From contig CM059199.1 in assembly GCA_030323885.1 (NCBI GenBank), forward strand, positions 76,108,781 through 76,172,780: DNA of 64,000 nucleotides, read 5' to 3'. Below are positions 42,770-54,349 of the stretch, piece by piece (the stretch's first letter is position 1; each line of letters begins with the position of its first letter). This DNA comes from Branchipolynoe longqiensis. Its lineage: Eukaryota; Annelida; Polychaeta; Phyllodocida; Polynoidae. The position numbers and the translations under genes are program-made. The notes beneath the pieces are model-generated. The model did not search any database, was not told where the DNA came from, and saw only the letters and a program-made list of their open reading frames with translations.

Positions 42770-45579
42770 TCACATGCCCCCTTGTGGAACAGCTTGGAGG
42801 GGGTTTCTTGGTTTTATTTTGCACAGATATTTTTTATATGTTTTTAGGTCAGGAATTTGTCGTTCCTTTACCGTTTGTGCATTCCATACTTTGGCAGCCA
42901 TTTCCAGCGGGCTTCTTTCATGAGCTTTGATTTGGCTTCTGGTCTGCTTTAGTAGTGGCGCATTGTTTGCTCTGGTGTTCCTTAGTGGTTGGATTAGATG
43001 TTTATTGTCTCGACTATATCCATATGCTAGGGTTTTTAGGTGGATTATTCTTCTGTTTTCTAATAACATTACTTTAGTTCTTTTGTGTATGTCATAGGTG
43101 GGGTGCAATTTGTCTACTTTGAGGCAGGTCTTTAGGGCTCTATTTTGCAGTATTTTCAGGTTTTTTAGTAATTTTTTTTAGCCCCCATGTAAATTACATC
43201 CCCATAGTCTAAGTACGGGAGAACCATACCTTTGAAGATTTTTATTGACATTTCTTGCATCATACTTTTCTTAGTTTTGCAAATAGCCACAGTTAGTGGT
43301 TTATTTTTGGATGATTTTTGTTATACATAGGTTGTAGTTTAGCTGGCTGTCCAGCTCTAGGCCTAGATATTTGTAGTGATTTATATTTTCTAATATTTGG
43401 TTTCCTAGCTTGCAGTGTAGATTTCTTTCTGGCATTGATTTATGTGAGGAGAGCACTGTTTTGGATTTATTTGCATTGATGGTTATTTTATTGGACTCAC
43501 ACCAGTCATCCAGCTTTAGTAATAGTTTGTTCAGCTTAATTGTTACCTCTTCCTCTGTGTTTCCCTCTGCATATATGACTGTGTCATTTGCATATAGTTG
43601 GAGATGTTCTGTTTCTCGCCATTTCTCTAGGTCGTTTATGTAGAGTATAAAGAGTAGAGGCCCCAGGACTGATCCTTGGGGCATCATTTACTTCTGTTTA
43701 GGTAGCATTTTATCCAGCTTATTGACTTGGACTTTATGCCCATGTTGTTTAATCTTCTTAGTAGTATATTGTGGTCCACTGTGTCAAAAGCTTTGCTGAA
43801 ATCAATGAAGGCTGCCCCATCTAATCATTTTTGGTTCATCGATGCCAGTAGTATCACTTGTTAGGTCTGCTATTGTTTTTGATGTGGAGTGCAGTTTCCT
43901 AAAACCCCCCTTGTCTTTTGTTTAGTATACTGTTCTTTTCCAGGTGCTCATGTATGTGCCTGTGGAATACTTTTTCAATAAGCTTGCCTGGTGCTTGCAT
44001 GATTTATATTGGTCTATAGTTCCCCATGTTCCCCTTATCACCACTTTTATGGATGGGGGTGATGGTTGCCATTTTCCAGGCTGTGATGAAGTGCCCCTTT
44101 TCAAAGGAGATGTTGAACAGGTCCACCATGGTATCTGGGATGGCTTGAAATGCCTCCTTCAGTATTTGTGTGGGGATCCCATCTATTCCACTTGGTTTGT
44201 TTGTGTCTATGTTGTTTATTAATTTTGTTATCTCTTTTAAGTCGGTTTTGCAGGTGGGGATTTCATTCTGGATATTGTCTGATTTGTTTTCCCAGTTTCT
44301 TGTGAATTTGTGTGATAATTTTTGCCATAGCGTGGCGAAGTGTGTGTTTAGTTTATTTGCTGCATCACTATTTGTGAGCATATTCCCCTCATTATCATGG
44401 AAATGTATTCTCTCTTCAGTGTATTTCTTTTGGAATAGCAGGTTTACATTTTCCCAGAACTTCTTTGTGTTGCTTCCCCAGTCCTTGACTTGCTTTATTA
44501 TGTATTTCTTTTTTGCTGTCTTTATCGCTTTGAGAGAGTGATTTCTGGCAGTATTATATGCAATTTTATCTTCTGGATCTTTTGTATGCCTAGCTTTGTC
44601 ACCTAATTTTCGATTGGTTGTGATGAATGTCAGTAGTTCCCTGTCTACCCATGTGTCTTGATTTTTTTGTATTTTTAGTTTCTTTATGGGACACATCTGA
44701 TCTAGTGATTTTGTTATCTCTCTGATGATATTGTTCCAGTAGGTATCAGCATCATCTGTGTTTTTGGTGATGTTGTTTATGTTTTGGTGTAAGTGTCTTT
44801 TAAGCATCTCTTCTGAGTAATTTTTTAGGGATCTGCCCATCTTGTATTCATAGTGGTTTGTGATTTTGAGTTTTTTCCTGGTTACATATATTAGCTCATG
44901 ATCACTTATACCACAGCTTCTAGTGCCCCATTTTGTGGCATGGTTTGAGTTGGTTAGTATTAGACAAATTGTTGAGCTGTTTTTGCTTAGCCTCGTGTTT
45001 TCAGTAATGAGTTGCTGTAGGCCTAAGATTTCGATAGTGGTTTGTAACATTAGTTTATTTTTGCCATTGCTGTTGTAGTTTACATTGAAATCCCCTAGTA
45101 CAAAGATTTCGGCACTTGTTAATTTCCGCACTGTGTTTATGCTTCTATCTAGGGCTTCAAGGAATACTTCTATGTCTCCTGACGGCGGTCTGTAGAGGCT
45201 TGCTATGGCTATGTTTGCCTGATTCTTGATTTTTATTAGGCACCACAGTAGTTCCATGTGCTGATTGATTTGCTGGTTTTAGAACTTCAGTGTCTAGGTT
45301 TTTGGAGGTATTGCAGTAAATTGCAACACCTCCGCCTTTTTTTGTTTGGTTTGTTATATTGTTTTGCTGTCTATCATTACATACAAGCCTATACCCATCT
45401 ATGTTGAGGGTGTTGTCTTGGTGCATGTTGGTGAACCAGGTTTCTGACAGTGTTAGTACATCAATATTTTCAATTTTTAGGTGTATTTTTATTATGTCTA
45501 TTTTTTTGGATGCACTCTGGCAGTTTAGGTGGGCAAAGTGTGTGCCCCTACCCAGTTTGCATTCAATTGCTTCTACCAT
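42770..45579 (-). pseudogene. LINE ORF2: APE endonuclease and RT
   Basis: Endonuclease part 1 (45157-45579): LNCQSASKKIDIIKIHLK, then SETWF with the catalytic Glu. After a frame change near 45250, part 2 (44004-45257, 417 residues): LYRPPSGDIEVFLEALD, VLGDFNVN (GDFN motif), GISDHELIYVT (SDH catalytic triplet), then the RT start KPSGIDGIPTQILKEAF, ITPIHKSGDKGNMGNYRPI and a stop. Part 3 (43301-43687): PQGSVLGPLLFILYINDL (motif B) and YANDTVIYAEG, where the catalytic YADD is YAND. Part 4 (42770-43108) is the C-terminus NLLKQTRS-like, VWNAQTVKERQIPDL. Several stops and shifts, plus loss of a catalytic Asp, mean no activity. Confidence 0.9.
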
Positions 45580-45879
45580 CGTTTAGGTTAGTGGCTGCTT
45601 TATTTCACGAGTTTTATCTTTGTTTAGATTTAATATTTATTAATGACTGTTTCGGGCTGAATGTGCTGGTGCATGCAGCACATACAGCCTGTTTTGGTAT
45701 ATAGTCATATACACCACTGTAGATTGTACCTGTGTGTGTGGAGGAAGGTATGTGTCCTGCAGTGCGTGTTAGCTATTACATGGTATTACTTATGCTTTAG
45801 AATTTGGTTAAAGGGATTCATAGAAAGTTTGTGATACTCATGGTTTGGAGCCCTGGTGGTGTTTTTCCCAGTTCCTGGT

Positions 45880-46460
45880 GATGCTTTTTGTCAGCCTAGT
45901 AGCGACGTATTTGGCATATTCCTCATTGTAATGTATGCCATCTGTCATGCCTATGCCATACCGCGCCGATCTCTTCCCATGCTTGGTAGTCTTGGTTTCC
46001 ACTGCAGCCACAGTACAGGTCTATGTCCATACCCACGAGCTCGCGTACCACCGGAAATTCTGTTAGTTGGCTGAGTGTGTCGTGAGCAAGTTTGTACTGG
46101 TTTGTCATGTACTCCATGAGTGCCACTTCCATCTTGAATGCTTGTTTCAGGTTCCTGAAACTTTTACTGTTTGGTCGCAGATTCCTGCCATCATGTATAT
46201 CTGTGCTGGTGGGGCACAGCTTCTGTATTTCCTGCATGCAGTATTTGATATCCTGGCAATGGACGCTCCTGGTACAGATTCTACTATTTCTCTGTAATTT
46301 AGTGCATTGTGGTGCAGATCCTTTAGTTGCGTGGTTAGTGCTCTTACTCTTGAGTCTCCACTGATTATGACCGTTTTCTGCATTATGGTATCACTTAAAC
46401 GACGTGCTTCTAATTCGCTGTTTTGAGTTTGGCTTGGGCGGAAGTGGAGCACGCTTGCCT
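45880..46460 (-). pseudogene. LINE ORF1: SGNH/GDSL-esterase-like
   Basis: Frame 1 (46147-46452) has VIISGDSRVRALTTQLKDL, the GDS block with the nucleophile Ser, then ESVPGASIARISN and YMMAGICD, which lies where SGNH proteins carry GxND (N is C here). Frame 2 (45923-46237) continues with LKQAFKMEVALMEYMTNQYK and VVRELVGMDIDL. Frame 3 (about 45880-45950) gives MTDGIHYNEEYAKYVATRL, whose D..H is the block V catalytic pair. Esterase-type ORF1 proteins are established in CR1/L2 LINEs, where they are thought to act in the ribonucleoprotein. Two frame breaks make it a pseudogene. Confidence 0.75.
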
Positions 46461-46754
46461 GTTGCTATGCTCTTCGCACCCCCTTTTGGCCTGCCTGGTG
46501 AGCTCTAAGGCTTTTCACCTGATCGCTGTCTTATTTATATTTTCTTCTATATTTATTGGTGCTTATTTTGATATTCATTTTGGTGTTTATTTTCTGCTTA
46601 TTTTACCTATTTATTTGGCTGTTTATTTATTTGTTGGTGTTTGTTAGGCTTTCCTTGACTTTTAGGAGGATGTCTCCCATCTTGTTTTTCTATCCTTGCT
46701 TGACTGTTTCACCTTCACTGGCTGAGTCTAGAAACCTATGTGAGCCCCAGTATG

Positions 46755-47290
46755 GGCACTTTGTGCATTCTGTGAGTGTGGGGAGTGTGTGTGGAGGTGG
46801 GGGAGGGTTAGGGGGTGAGTATGTATACATGGGGTGAGAGTATTGGATGGAGAGTGTGGGGAGTGTGTGTGTGGAGGTGGGGTAGTGTGAGGGGGTGAAT
46901 ATGTATACATGGGGTGGGAGTAGCAGATGGGGAGTGTGGGGAGTGTGTGTGTGTGGAGGTGGTGGAGTGTGTGGGGGGTGCGTATGTATACATGGGGTGA
47001 GAGTAGCGGATGGGGAGTGTGTGTGTGGAGGTGGGGGAGTGTGAGGGAGTTGAGTATATATATCTGGGATGAGAGTAGCGGATGGGGAGTGTGGGGTCGT
47101 GGGAGTTTTGGTACAACCGGGTCACATTTGATTAATGATTGCTGAGTTCATTGTCCGATGGAGTCCACCACCTGAATGCCACCCCGCCCCGATGACGGCC
47201 ATTACAATGTCAGATTCAGGAGCCGGGCGGCGGTCCACCTCCATCCGGTCACGCCCCAGTGGCTATCGGTGTTGGTTAGTTGGTTGTTGG
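46755..47290. repeat. Composite minisatellite, copy 2 right part
   Basis: Resumes with gagtgtggggagtgtgtgtg, atgtatacatggggtgagag units, then 47115-47270 ttgattaatgattgctgagt, catccggtcacgccccagtg as in copy 1, ending at SINE-B. Confidence 0.85.
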
Positions 47291-47605
47291 AGTTTAACAT
47301 CTTGGCAACATCTAAGGTCATATCAGGACAGGTACCAACTTGTGACAGTGTGAGTTCATGGTGACTTTTTAGTGCTGCCCCACTGGGAAATCAGGCCACT
47401 TGAACCATGTCCCAATGTCCCACTCAGCCACATTATCCTGATATTGTGCTAACCAGTCCTTGACCTATCCCATTAATGCCGAGCGCCAGGCTTGGAAGCA
47501 AAAAGTATCAATTTTAAAGTCATCAGTTTGACTCGACCAGTAACCGAACTCCCGACCTTCCGGACGTGAGGTCTGCGCTCTGCCGATTAGGCCATCGCGC
47601 CCGGA
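47275..47605 (-). mobile_element. SINE-B
   Basis: ttggttgttggagtttaaca, tcttggcaacatctaaggtc, tgccgagcgccaggcttgga, gtctgcgctctgccgattag, gccatcgcgcccgg. Confidence 0.85.
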
Positions 47606-47855
47606 GGTTATCTGTGTCATCGACGAAGGGTCCGGCCCGGCTAAATGTGCACCCACTCCGATGTCACTGGTGTTAAAGCTGTATTTAGGAACTAGTGCTT
47701 ATTGGCTGGCACCTAAATGCCATTGGTCTGATGGAGTGTGGAGTATTAACTTGAGGTCGCCATTTAGGGACATTAACCCCATTCCTTTCAATCACCAGTC
47801 TCAACATCCCCCTTCCAACATCCCCCAACACCCCCCAACATCCTCCTCGAACATA
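47606..47855. other. Unassigned stretch
   Basis: Contains tcccccaacaccccccaaca repeats near 47815-47845. No gene. Confidence 0.4.
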
Positions 47856-48003
47856 TACAGTAAAAGCTCTCTTCACCGACCCCTCCACAGATCGACCACT
47901 CCCCTGTATCGATCGCTTTATTTTGGTCCCAACAATACAATTGTAAGGATATTCTAATTTTCTAATCCGACGTCCTCTCTAAATGGACCACTTAAAGTCG
48001 TTC
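47856..48003. mobile_element. Pogo-like MITE, right end lost
   Basis: tacagtaaaagctctcttca, cctccacagatcgaccactc, cctgtatcgatcgctttatt, gaccacttaaagtcgttc; truncated by SINE-B. Confidence 0.75.
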
Positions 48004-48009
48004 AAATGA

Positions 48010-48290
48010 ATCAGTCGCCAGTCGAATCAAACCGATGACTTATAAAATTGATACGTGTCACTTCCTAGCTTGGCGCTTGGCATTAATAGGATAGGGAAAG
48101 GACTGGTTAGCTCAGTGTCAGTATAATGTGAGTGTGAGTGGGATATCAGGTCATGGTGCTGGTGGAGTGATTTCCCAGTGGGGCAGCACTATAAAGTCAC
48201 CATGACTGCACACTGTCACAAGTTAGTACCCATCCTGATATGACATTAGATGTTGCCAGGTCGTAAAACTCCAACTACCAACTATCAACT
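48010..48290 (+). mobile_element. SINE-B, head truncated
   Basis: cagtcgaatcaaaccgatga, tgtcacttcctagcttggcg, ggtcatggtgctggtggagt, atgacattagatgttgccag. Confidence 0.8.
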
Positions 48291-48354
48291 ACCACATGGG
48301 TTGGCTACAGTTCTTTCCCTCGTCGGTTTTACCGGTTGTCCCGGCTGGCGCCAT

Positions 48355-49075
48355 CTGGGCCCGTATGCGTGAACAAGTTTTTATCGGCTCCGGTGTTAAG
48401 GACTGCCACCGGGGTAGCTAACACCGGTGTTGGGAAATGGGTCACAGGGTATGTACGGACCCAAAGCGCAGTGGCATTAGCTAACATATAAGTTATTTAT
48501 AGATTTGGGAAATCCCTCTGAGCTTGTTCCCGGCGAGCACCGCTATTTGTGGCGGCAGCGGCGGCGTTAATATCGCTTTGATTATTGGTTTAATTTTACC
48601 ACATTTCGGTGGTGGCGTTAATATCGCTTCGATTTCTGGTTTAATTTGGCCAAATTTAACTTTTTTGTATGTTATTCTGTTAAATAAAATTGGTCAAATT
48701 AACCCCAAAATCGAAGTGATATTAACGCCGCTGCCGCATCGTGGGCGATTTGTTTTGTTTACATTCGACAATATGAATATCGCCGCTGATGTAGCAGCGG
48801 CATTAATATTGCTTCGATTTTGGGGTTAATTTGACCAAATTTCACTTTTTGAGGATGTTATTCTGTTAAATATGATAGCATTGAATAGATTTGGGCCTAA
48901 TTGGTACCTAACACCGCCCGTAAACTTGCTACGGAGTGGTGTTAGTGTACGCGATGTTAAACTCGCGGTGTTTCTGTAACACCGCTCCTTGCATACTGAC
49001 TTTTCGCTGCGAACCTAGAAATCCCCGCCAAAACCAGTTTGGCTTGCTAACACCATCCCATGCATACGGCCCCTG
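48355..49075. mobile_element. CTG-foldback copy 2
   Basis: CTG at both edges; ends ggcccgtatgcgtgaac / catgcatacggccc. Subterminal gctaacaccggtgttgg pairs with inverted blocks (acaccgcccgtaaacttgct). The centre has inverted repeats of ttaatatcgcttcgatttc and ggtttaatttggccaaattt. Non-coding. Its insertion splits a ggcgccatctg|gtgg CTCF-like site. Confidence 0.7.
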
Positions 49076-49254
49076 GTGGTTATTGTAGACACCTCCTATC
49101 ACGCTCCCCACCCCTTTTGAAGTGGTTATAATATTCACTATTTACACCGCATATACATTTTATTAGGGATTTCCTGAGAAGTAAAACCAACACACACACA
49201 TACTTTAGAATGCCCAGAGAATGTAGGTATGCCCTGCCTCCCCCACCTTCTTTG

Positions 49255-49268
49255 CCACCAGGGGGCGC
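49255..49268 (+). promoter_or_regulatory. CTCF-like motif, canonical core
   Basis: ccaccagggggcgc, identical to the textbook CTCF core. Single site, binding unproven. Confidence 0.45.
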
Positions 49269-49719
49269 ACATGCCACCTCCACACACACACACACCCCGC
49301 ATCCACACCCACATGTGTACACCCAGCCCCCCCACACACACCAACATGCACAAACTCACACACTCCTAAGTACACAGTCATGCACACACACCACACACAT
49401 ACCACACACACCCCAACATGCACAAACCCACACTTCTAAGCACATAGTCATGCACAACCACCACCCACCACACACACACCACACACGCCCTAACGTACAC
49501 AAACCCACACACTCCCACACTCCCACACACACAGTCATGCACACCCACCACACACATACCACACACGCCCCAACATACACGGACCCACACACTTCTAAGC
49601 ACATAGTCATGCACAACCACCACCCACCACACACATACCACACACGCCCTAACGTACACAAACCCACACACTCCCACACACACAGTCATGCACACCCACC
49701 ACACACACCACACATGCCC

Positions 49720-50706
49720 TAATACCCCTGTCACACTACGAGCAAACGTAAGCCTGACGTGATCACGTTTCGTCATTACGTTGACGTACATTGGGTTATG
49801 TTATAATGACATCAGAATGACGTTAGACTAACGTCGAGCTACATCGCATTACGTCGTGTTACGTAACCACGCGTCAAAGTTTTGAACCTGTTCAAAACTT
49901 TCGACTTAACTCGAACGTAAGTGTTTACGTTCGCCGTACATTCTGTACACATTCGGCGAACATCAATGATGTTAAATGGACCTTATTAAAACGTTGGTCA
50001 CTACGTTGCACTACGTTGCACTACGTTGCACTACGTTGCACTACGTTGCACTACGTTGCACTACGTTGCACTACGTTGCACTACGTTGCACTACGTTGCA
50101 CTACGTTGCACTACGTTGCACTACGTTGCACTACGTTGCACTACGTTGCACTACGTTGCACTACGTTGCACTACGTTGCACTACGTTGCACTACGTTGCA
50201 CTACGTTGCACTACGTTGCACTACGTTGCACTACGTTGCACTACGTTGCACTACGTTGCACTACGTTGCACTACGTTGCACTACGTTGCACTACGTTGCA
50301 CTATGTTGCACTGCATTGCACTATGTTGCACTACGATGACCCACATTAAAGCCGGTGGAAACGTGCAGTCCGCGTAGTGAAACCGTCGGGATAATGGATG
50401 CCTAACGTACGTCCAATATACGTTTACCGTTTTGCCACCATTTCATGACGTAAACAACGTAAGGTAACATAAAGCAACGTAGTTCTGGCGATGGAATAAC
50501 TTACATAAAGTTCCCTGAGCGTATTTACGTTGTCCTCTCTCATTGAATGACGCTATCACTACGCTTTACCGCCGTTACTCTCTCGTCAACTATGCTGCAT
50601 CCACGTTCAACTTGTGCCCAAATTTGCATACTATGCCGAGAAGTTCAACGTTCTTCACGTTCTCCCTACGCTGATGTTGTTACGTCATAGTGTGACAGGG
50701 CCTTAA
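49720..50706. mobile_element. TAA-foldback H3 with internal satellite
   Basis: Exact TAA duplication, verified by the host minisatellite (gccctaa | taacatacac). Ends tacccctgtcacactacg / atagtgtgacagggcct. ACGT-word arms like H2 and H9; core agttttgaacctgttcaaaa at 49878. The centre holds the 10-mer array. Confidence 0.9.
50001..50335. repeat. 10-bp tandem array (ctacgttgca)n
   Basis: About 33 copies, nearly perfect until the last few (tatgttgca, tgcattgca). H2 has about 5 and H9 about 3 of the homologous words at the same place. With no stop in the word, several frames stay open (HYVALRCTTL period); not a gene. Confidence 0.95.
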
Positions 50707-50800
50707 CATACACAAACCCACACACTCCCACGCACAGAGTCATGCCTACCCACCACACACACACACACCACACAGTCCAACATACACAACCCCACACACT

Positions 50801-51685
50801 TCCATGTATATAGTCATATATCGCAATGTTAATTACCATAGCTTAAAGCCAAATGGTCTGATGGAATTATACATTTTTCTCAACTAAAAGACTTACTGAG
50901 ATTTGATCCTACAGATCAAACTTAGATAAGGTGTGTTCATTAATGATTGACATACTAAGTCTATTTAAAAGAACCTATCACTGCTGAAATGTGATGTATG
51001 ACATTTGATGTGCATGCTATAGTTAATTATTCAGGTTCTAACTTCGAATACCACAAATAGCCCGGGCTACAAGCAACATGACCGAACCATGGGCTATAGT
51101 ATCCCCTCTCAGTCATAATATCCTCAACCAGCCAGTTAGTCCACGGAGATGATCGGATCACGTGATGTGTAATCGGTCCAGGCAACGTCAGGCATTATAA
51201 TACCAGTACTTGTAGCTGACCTCATTTTGAAGCTACCACCAAGCGCCATTTTGCTATGTTAATGTTAAACCAGTCTACCTAAAACAAACAGAAGTCTGTT
51301 GACAACATCACTGCCCCACCATATGTTGTTGGTTTTTAAAGTTGTTTTAAAGGTCTTTTTTATGTCGATTTTCTTTTTATAACTCACATAGTTGGCTCCT
51401 CCTTTTACTACTTGTATTACTCACCATACCATAGTGTAGTGTTCGATAGTGAACATGAAATGGAGTATTCAAACACAATATCTACAGTAGCCCCTGTCTT
51501 CAACGAACCTTGCGATCGGCTGACCCCTCCCTTAAGCGAACACAATTTCAACTAGTATTTTAAAACTAATATTTTAAAACTAATATTTTGTCTCATTTGA
51601 TTTGCCTAGTCCCTCCGATGACAGGACACCTGCTATCTTGGGACAACCTTAGTCTGAATGCAGAGTTGTCCATATGACCATTGGT
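50801..51685. other. Non-coding with MITE fragments
   Basis: 50850-50990 has MITE-GCAT-like pieces (agccaaatggtctgatggaa, gagatttgatcctacagatc). 51487-51545 has a truncated pogo-like end (cagtagcccctgtcttcaac). No gene. Confidence 0.5.
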
Positions 51686-52320
51686 ACTCTTATAATATAT
51701 CTTGTTTTCTTTGAGGATTGGTATTTTGATAAATATATCTTGTTTTCTTTGAGAACTACTACTCTTCTAAATATACATTTCTTTGAAGATTGGTATTCTT
51801 TTAAATACATCTTGTTTTCTTTGAGGATTTGTACTCTTCTAAATATATCTTGTTTTTTTTTAGGACTGGTACTTTTCTAAATATATCTTGTTTTCTTTGA
51901 GGACTGGTACTCTTCTAAATATATCTTGTTTTCCTTGTGGATTAGCATTCTTCTAATTATATCTTGTTTTCTTTGAGGCTTGGTATTCTTCTAAATATAT
52001 CTTATTTTCTTTGAGGACTAGTATTCTTCCAAATATATCTTATTTTCTTTGAGGACTTGTGTTCTTCTAAATATATCTTGCTTTCTATGAGGACTGGAAC
52101 TCTTCTAAATATATCTTGTTTTCTTTGAGGAGTGGTATTCTTCTAAATATATCTTATTTTCTTTGAGGACTGGTACTCTTCTAAATATATCTTATTTTCT
52201 TTGAGGACTGGTACTCTTCTAAATATATCTTGTTTTCTTTGAGGACTGGTGCTCTTCTAAATATATCTTATTTTCTTTGAGGACTGGTACTCTTCTAAAT
52301 ATATCCTGTTTTCTTTGAGG
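51686..52320. repeat. ~38-bp minisatellite, ~16 units
   Basis: Unit tactcttctaaatatatctt, gttttctttgaggactgg. Starts and ends without a recognisable element boundary. Confidence 0.95.
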
Positions 52321-52419
52321 ATTGACACCCACAACGACTGCTATGATGCCTACACATGTGTCCAATTGTGATTTTAGATTTGTATTACAGATACCCAAGG
52401 CTACTTTCCCAATGGACAT

Positions 52420-52625
52420 GGAGCCGGATGCTTAAATGCGTTGAGCGCCCACTTCTCATGTGGCAGGTTGTGAGATTTGAACCCCTGATTTTCAAACCGA
52501 CTCAAACCAAGTACATACACATTTATACTTGTCACTACCTAGCCTTGGGGATGGCATTAGTAGGAGCAGTGGAATGAGGAAGACCAATTGTTTGCGATTG
52601 GAATTTCCCACATTTAATTAACAAA
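52420..52625 (+). mobile_element. SINE-B-like variant
   Basis: atgcgttgagcgcccacttc, tgagatttgaacccctgatt, tttatacttgtcactaccta, gaatgaggaagaccaattgt, as at 8785. Confidence 0.7.
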
Positions 52626-53191
52626 TGTAACAACAAAGACCTACATACTAGTGACTTCATATGGCCTCAGTAAAATTAGGTCAAGCAGAAAACATCAATT
52701 TCAAAGTAATGCATATGAAATACTAATCTGAATATAGCCAATTTCATCTTCGTATGCAATTTATATTGGCTAAATTGTAAGTTTTTGTGTTTTTTTAAAT
52801 TTTTATTAGAGTGGTTTATGATTTTGTTTTCCTTTAAAAAAAATCATCTTCTATAGAAAAATACTATATGGTCCTAAAGGTTTATTAGTGGTCGCGGGTT
52901 TTGCTTATGTCATTTAAATTTAGATTATTTTTATTAATATTTATTTATTTGATTGAAAAGTGCCACAACTGTAACAAAAAAAAAACACCTGTTGCTTGGT
53001 TCGAGTACTTGTTGCCTTGACAGGAGCGGAAAACCACAAAACCGCGAGGTCATATTGGATATCAGTTCTGGCGTTCACCATCTGAACCAATAGCGAACCA
53101 GACAATAGACATTTGAAGTGAAGGCAATGTGATACCTACCACTGCGTTGCCAATTTGTTCATGGGAGCAGGCATTGACAACAAAAAAAGAG
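52626..53191. other. AT-rich stretch, no gene seen
   Basis: Poly-A/T tracts and no supported frame. Confidence 0.45.
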
Positions 53192-53526
53192 TAAATCTTG
53201 TTTTATTTAACAACCCCGCTTGAGCACATTGATGTTTATCAGCGGCTATTTGACGTCAACTATATGGTCTGACATATTTCTTTGGAGGAAACCCGCTGCC
53301 GACACATAGGTTATTCTTTCCGATAAGCAGCAAGGGGTCTTTTATATGCACTTTTCCACAGACAGGACAGCACATACCACAGCCTTTGATGAACCAGTTG
53401 TGGACCACTGGTTCGAATGGAAAATCGCCCAAACTGAAAATGGATCCACTGAGAAGGATCGATCCGATGACCTGACAACTTCACAGGTGGACACTTTACC
53501 GCCTGAGCCACGTCCCGCTCCCACGC
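53192..53526 (-). mobile_element. SINE-D, mollusc-type
   Basis: tcttgttttatttaacaacc, ggaggaaacccgctgccgac, gcagcaaggggtcttttata, gatgaaccagttgtggacca, accgcctgagccacgtccc: inverted relative of 5358-5690. Confidence 0.8.
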
Positions 53527-53671
53527 GTTGACAAATCCATATTTTACACAGAGTTTGTGCACTGACCTGAATATCCGGGTGATGGGTCAACTTTGGAAGA
53601 CAGAACTAATTTGTACAGAGTTATCCTGATTATTGAACCCTGCGATGCATGCATCATTTGCATAAAACAAG

Positions 53672-54190
53672 AAGGTAACCACTCAGATTGTGTCGAGTCA
53701 TGTTGGCATTCGAGGAAATGAGGCTGCAGACGTGGCTGCCAAAGAAGCTCTCGACAAATGCATTACACCTCTCCCCATTCCTCACACGGACCTCAAACGG
53801 CACATCAGTGCACTCATAAGGAAAAAGTGGCAATTACAATGGGATGAAGCTGTCATGAACAAGCTTCATGCAATTCAGCCCACCCTTGGCAAATTTTCAG
53901 GTGCTTGTCATAGAAATAGACGCAAAGAGACCGTTGTTGCACGTATGCAAATTGGACATAGCTATTTGACTCATAGTTACATATTTTGATTGAATGCATT
54001 GACTTTGCAAATGTTCGAGCACACTATTTTAATGTAGCAAGTATGAAATGTTTATTTGACACTGTTAGTACTGCCTTAGTTTTATCGTTTTTAAAGCACA
54101 TTGGACTGTTTAACCAGTTTTAAGACATTTTGATGGCATTGTATAGCCCTTAGTGTGCTGATATGCCGTTAAGCATTTATTCATTCATTA
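53672..54190 (+). pseudogene. LINE 3' fragment: RNase H end
   Basis: The frame 53690-53989 gives SSHVGIRGNEAADVAAKEAL (RNase H C-terminal His and Asp region), HTDLKRHISALIRKKWQLQW, then ARMQIGHSYLTHSYIF and a stop where related proteins continue to a Cys/His knuckle. After a frame change, 53990-54125 reads FANVRAHYFNVASMKCLFDT. The 3' end is a short attcattc tail near 54180. It resembles Jockey/I-type LINEs, is distinct from the copy at 23565, and is 5'-truncated. Confidence 0.8.
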
Positions 54191-54224
54191 CCACTCAGAT
54201 TGCGGGTCAACTTTGGACGAGAGA

Positions 54225-54349
54225 GAACTAATTTATACACGGGATGCTACTTGTCGCTTCCTAGCCTGGCACTCAGCATTATTAGGATGGGGCAATGTAT
54301 GGTTAGCTCAGTGTCAGGATAATGTGACTGAGTGGGATATCAGGTCATT
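54225..54349 (+). mobile_element. SINE-B internal fragment
   Basis: atgctacttgtcgcttccta, gcctggcactcagcattatt, gctcagtgtcaggataatgt, gagtgggatatcaggtcatt; cut by the LTR-like repeat. Confidence 0.75.

Larger units (their letters stand above)
42690..46740 (-). mobile_element. CR1/L2-like LINE, nearly complete but dead
   Basis: From high to low coordinates: a 5' leader; an SGNH-type ORF1 (46460 to 45880); a spacer; endonuclease (45579-44900); reverse transcriptase (44900-43200); a C-terminal segment (43108-42770) AHERSPLEMAAKVWNAQTVK. SGNH ORF1 followed by APE-EN and RT is the order known for CR1 and L2 clades. It sits inside a minisatellite; 3' pieces recur at 16880-17457 and 57530-57790, so the family was active here. 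Confidence 0.85.
49190..50800. repeat. CA-rich minisatellite split by H3
   Basis: ~90-bp units (cacacacgccctaacgtaca, caaacccacacactcccaca, cagtcatgcacacccaccac) at 49260-49719 and 50707-50790. His/Thr/Pro frames on + and Val/Cys/Trp frames on - are compositional. Confidence 0.85.

Noticed and set aside
49976..50377. Three overlapping frames encoding repeats of HYVALRCTTL
   Set aside because: A 10-mer array without stop codons gives a 30-bp coding period in every frame; it lies inside a transposable element.
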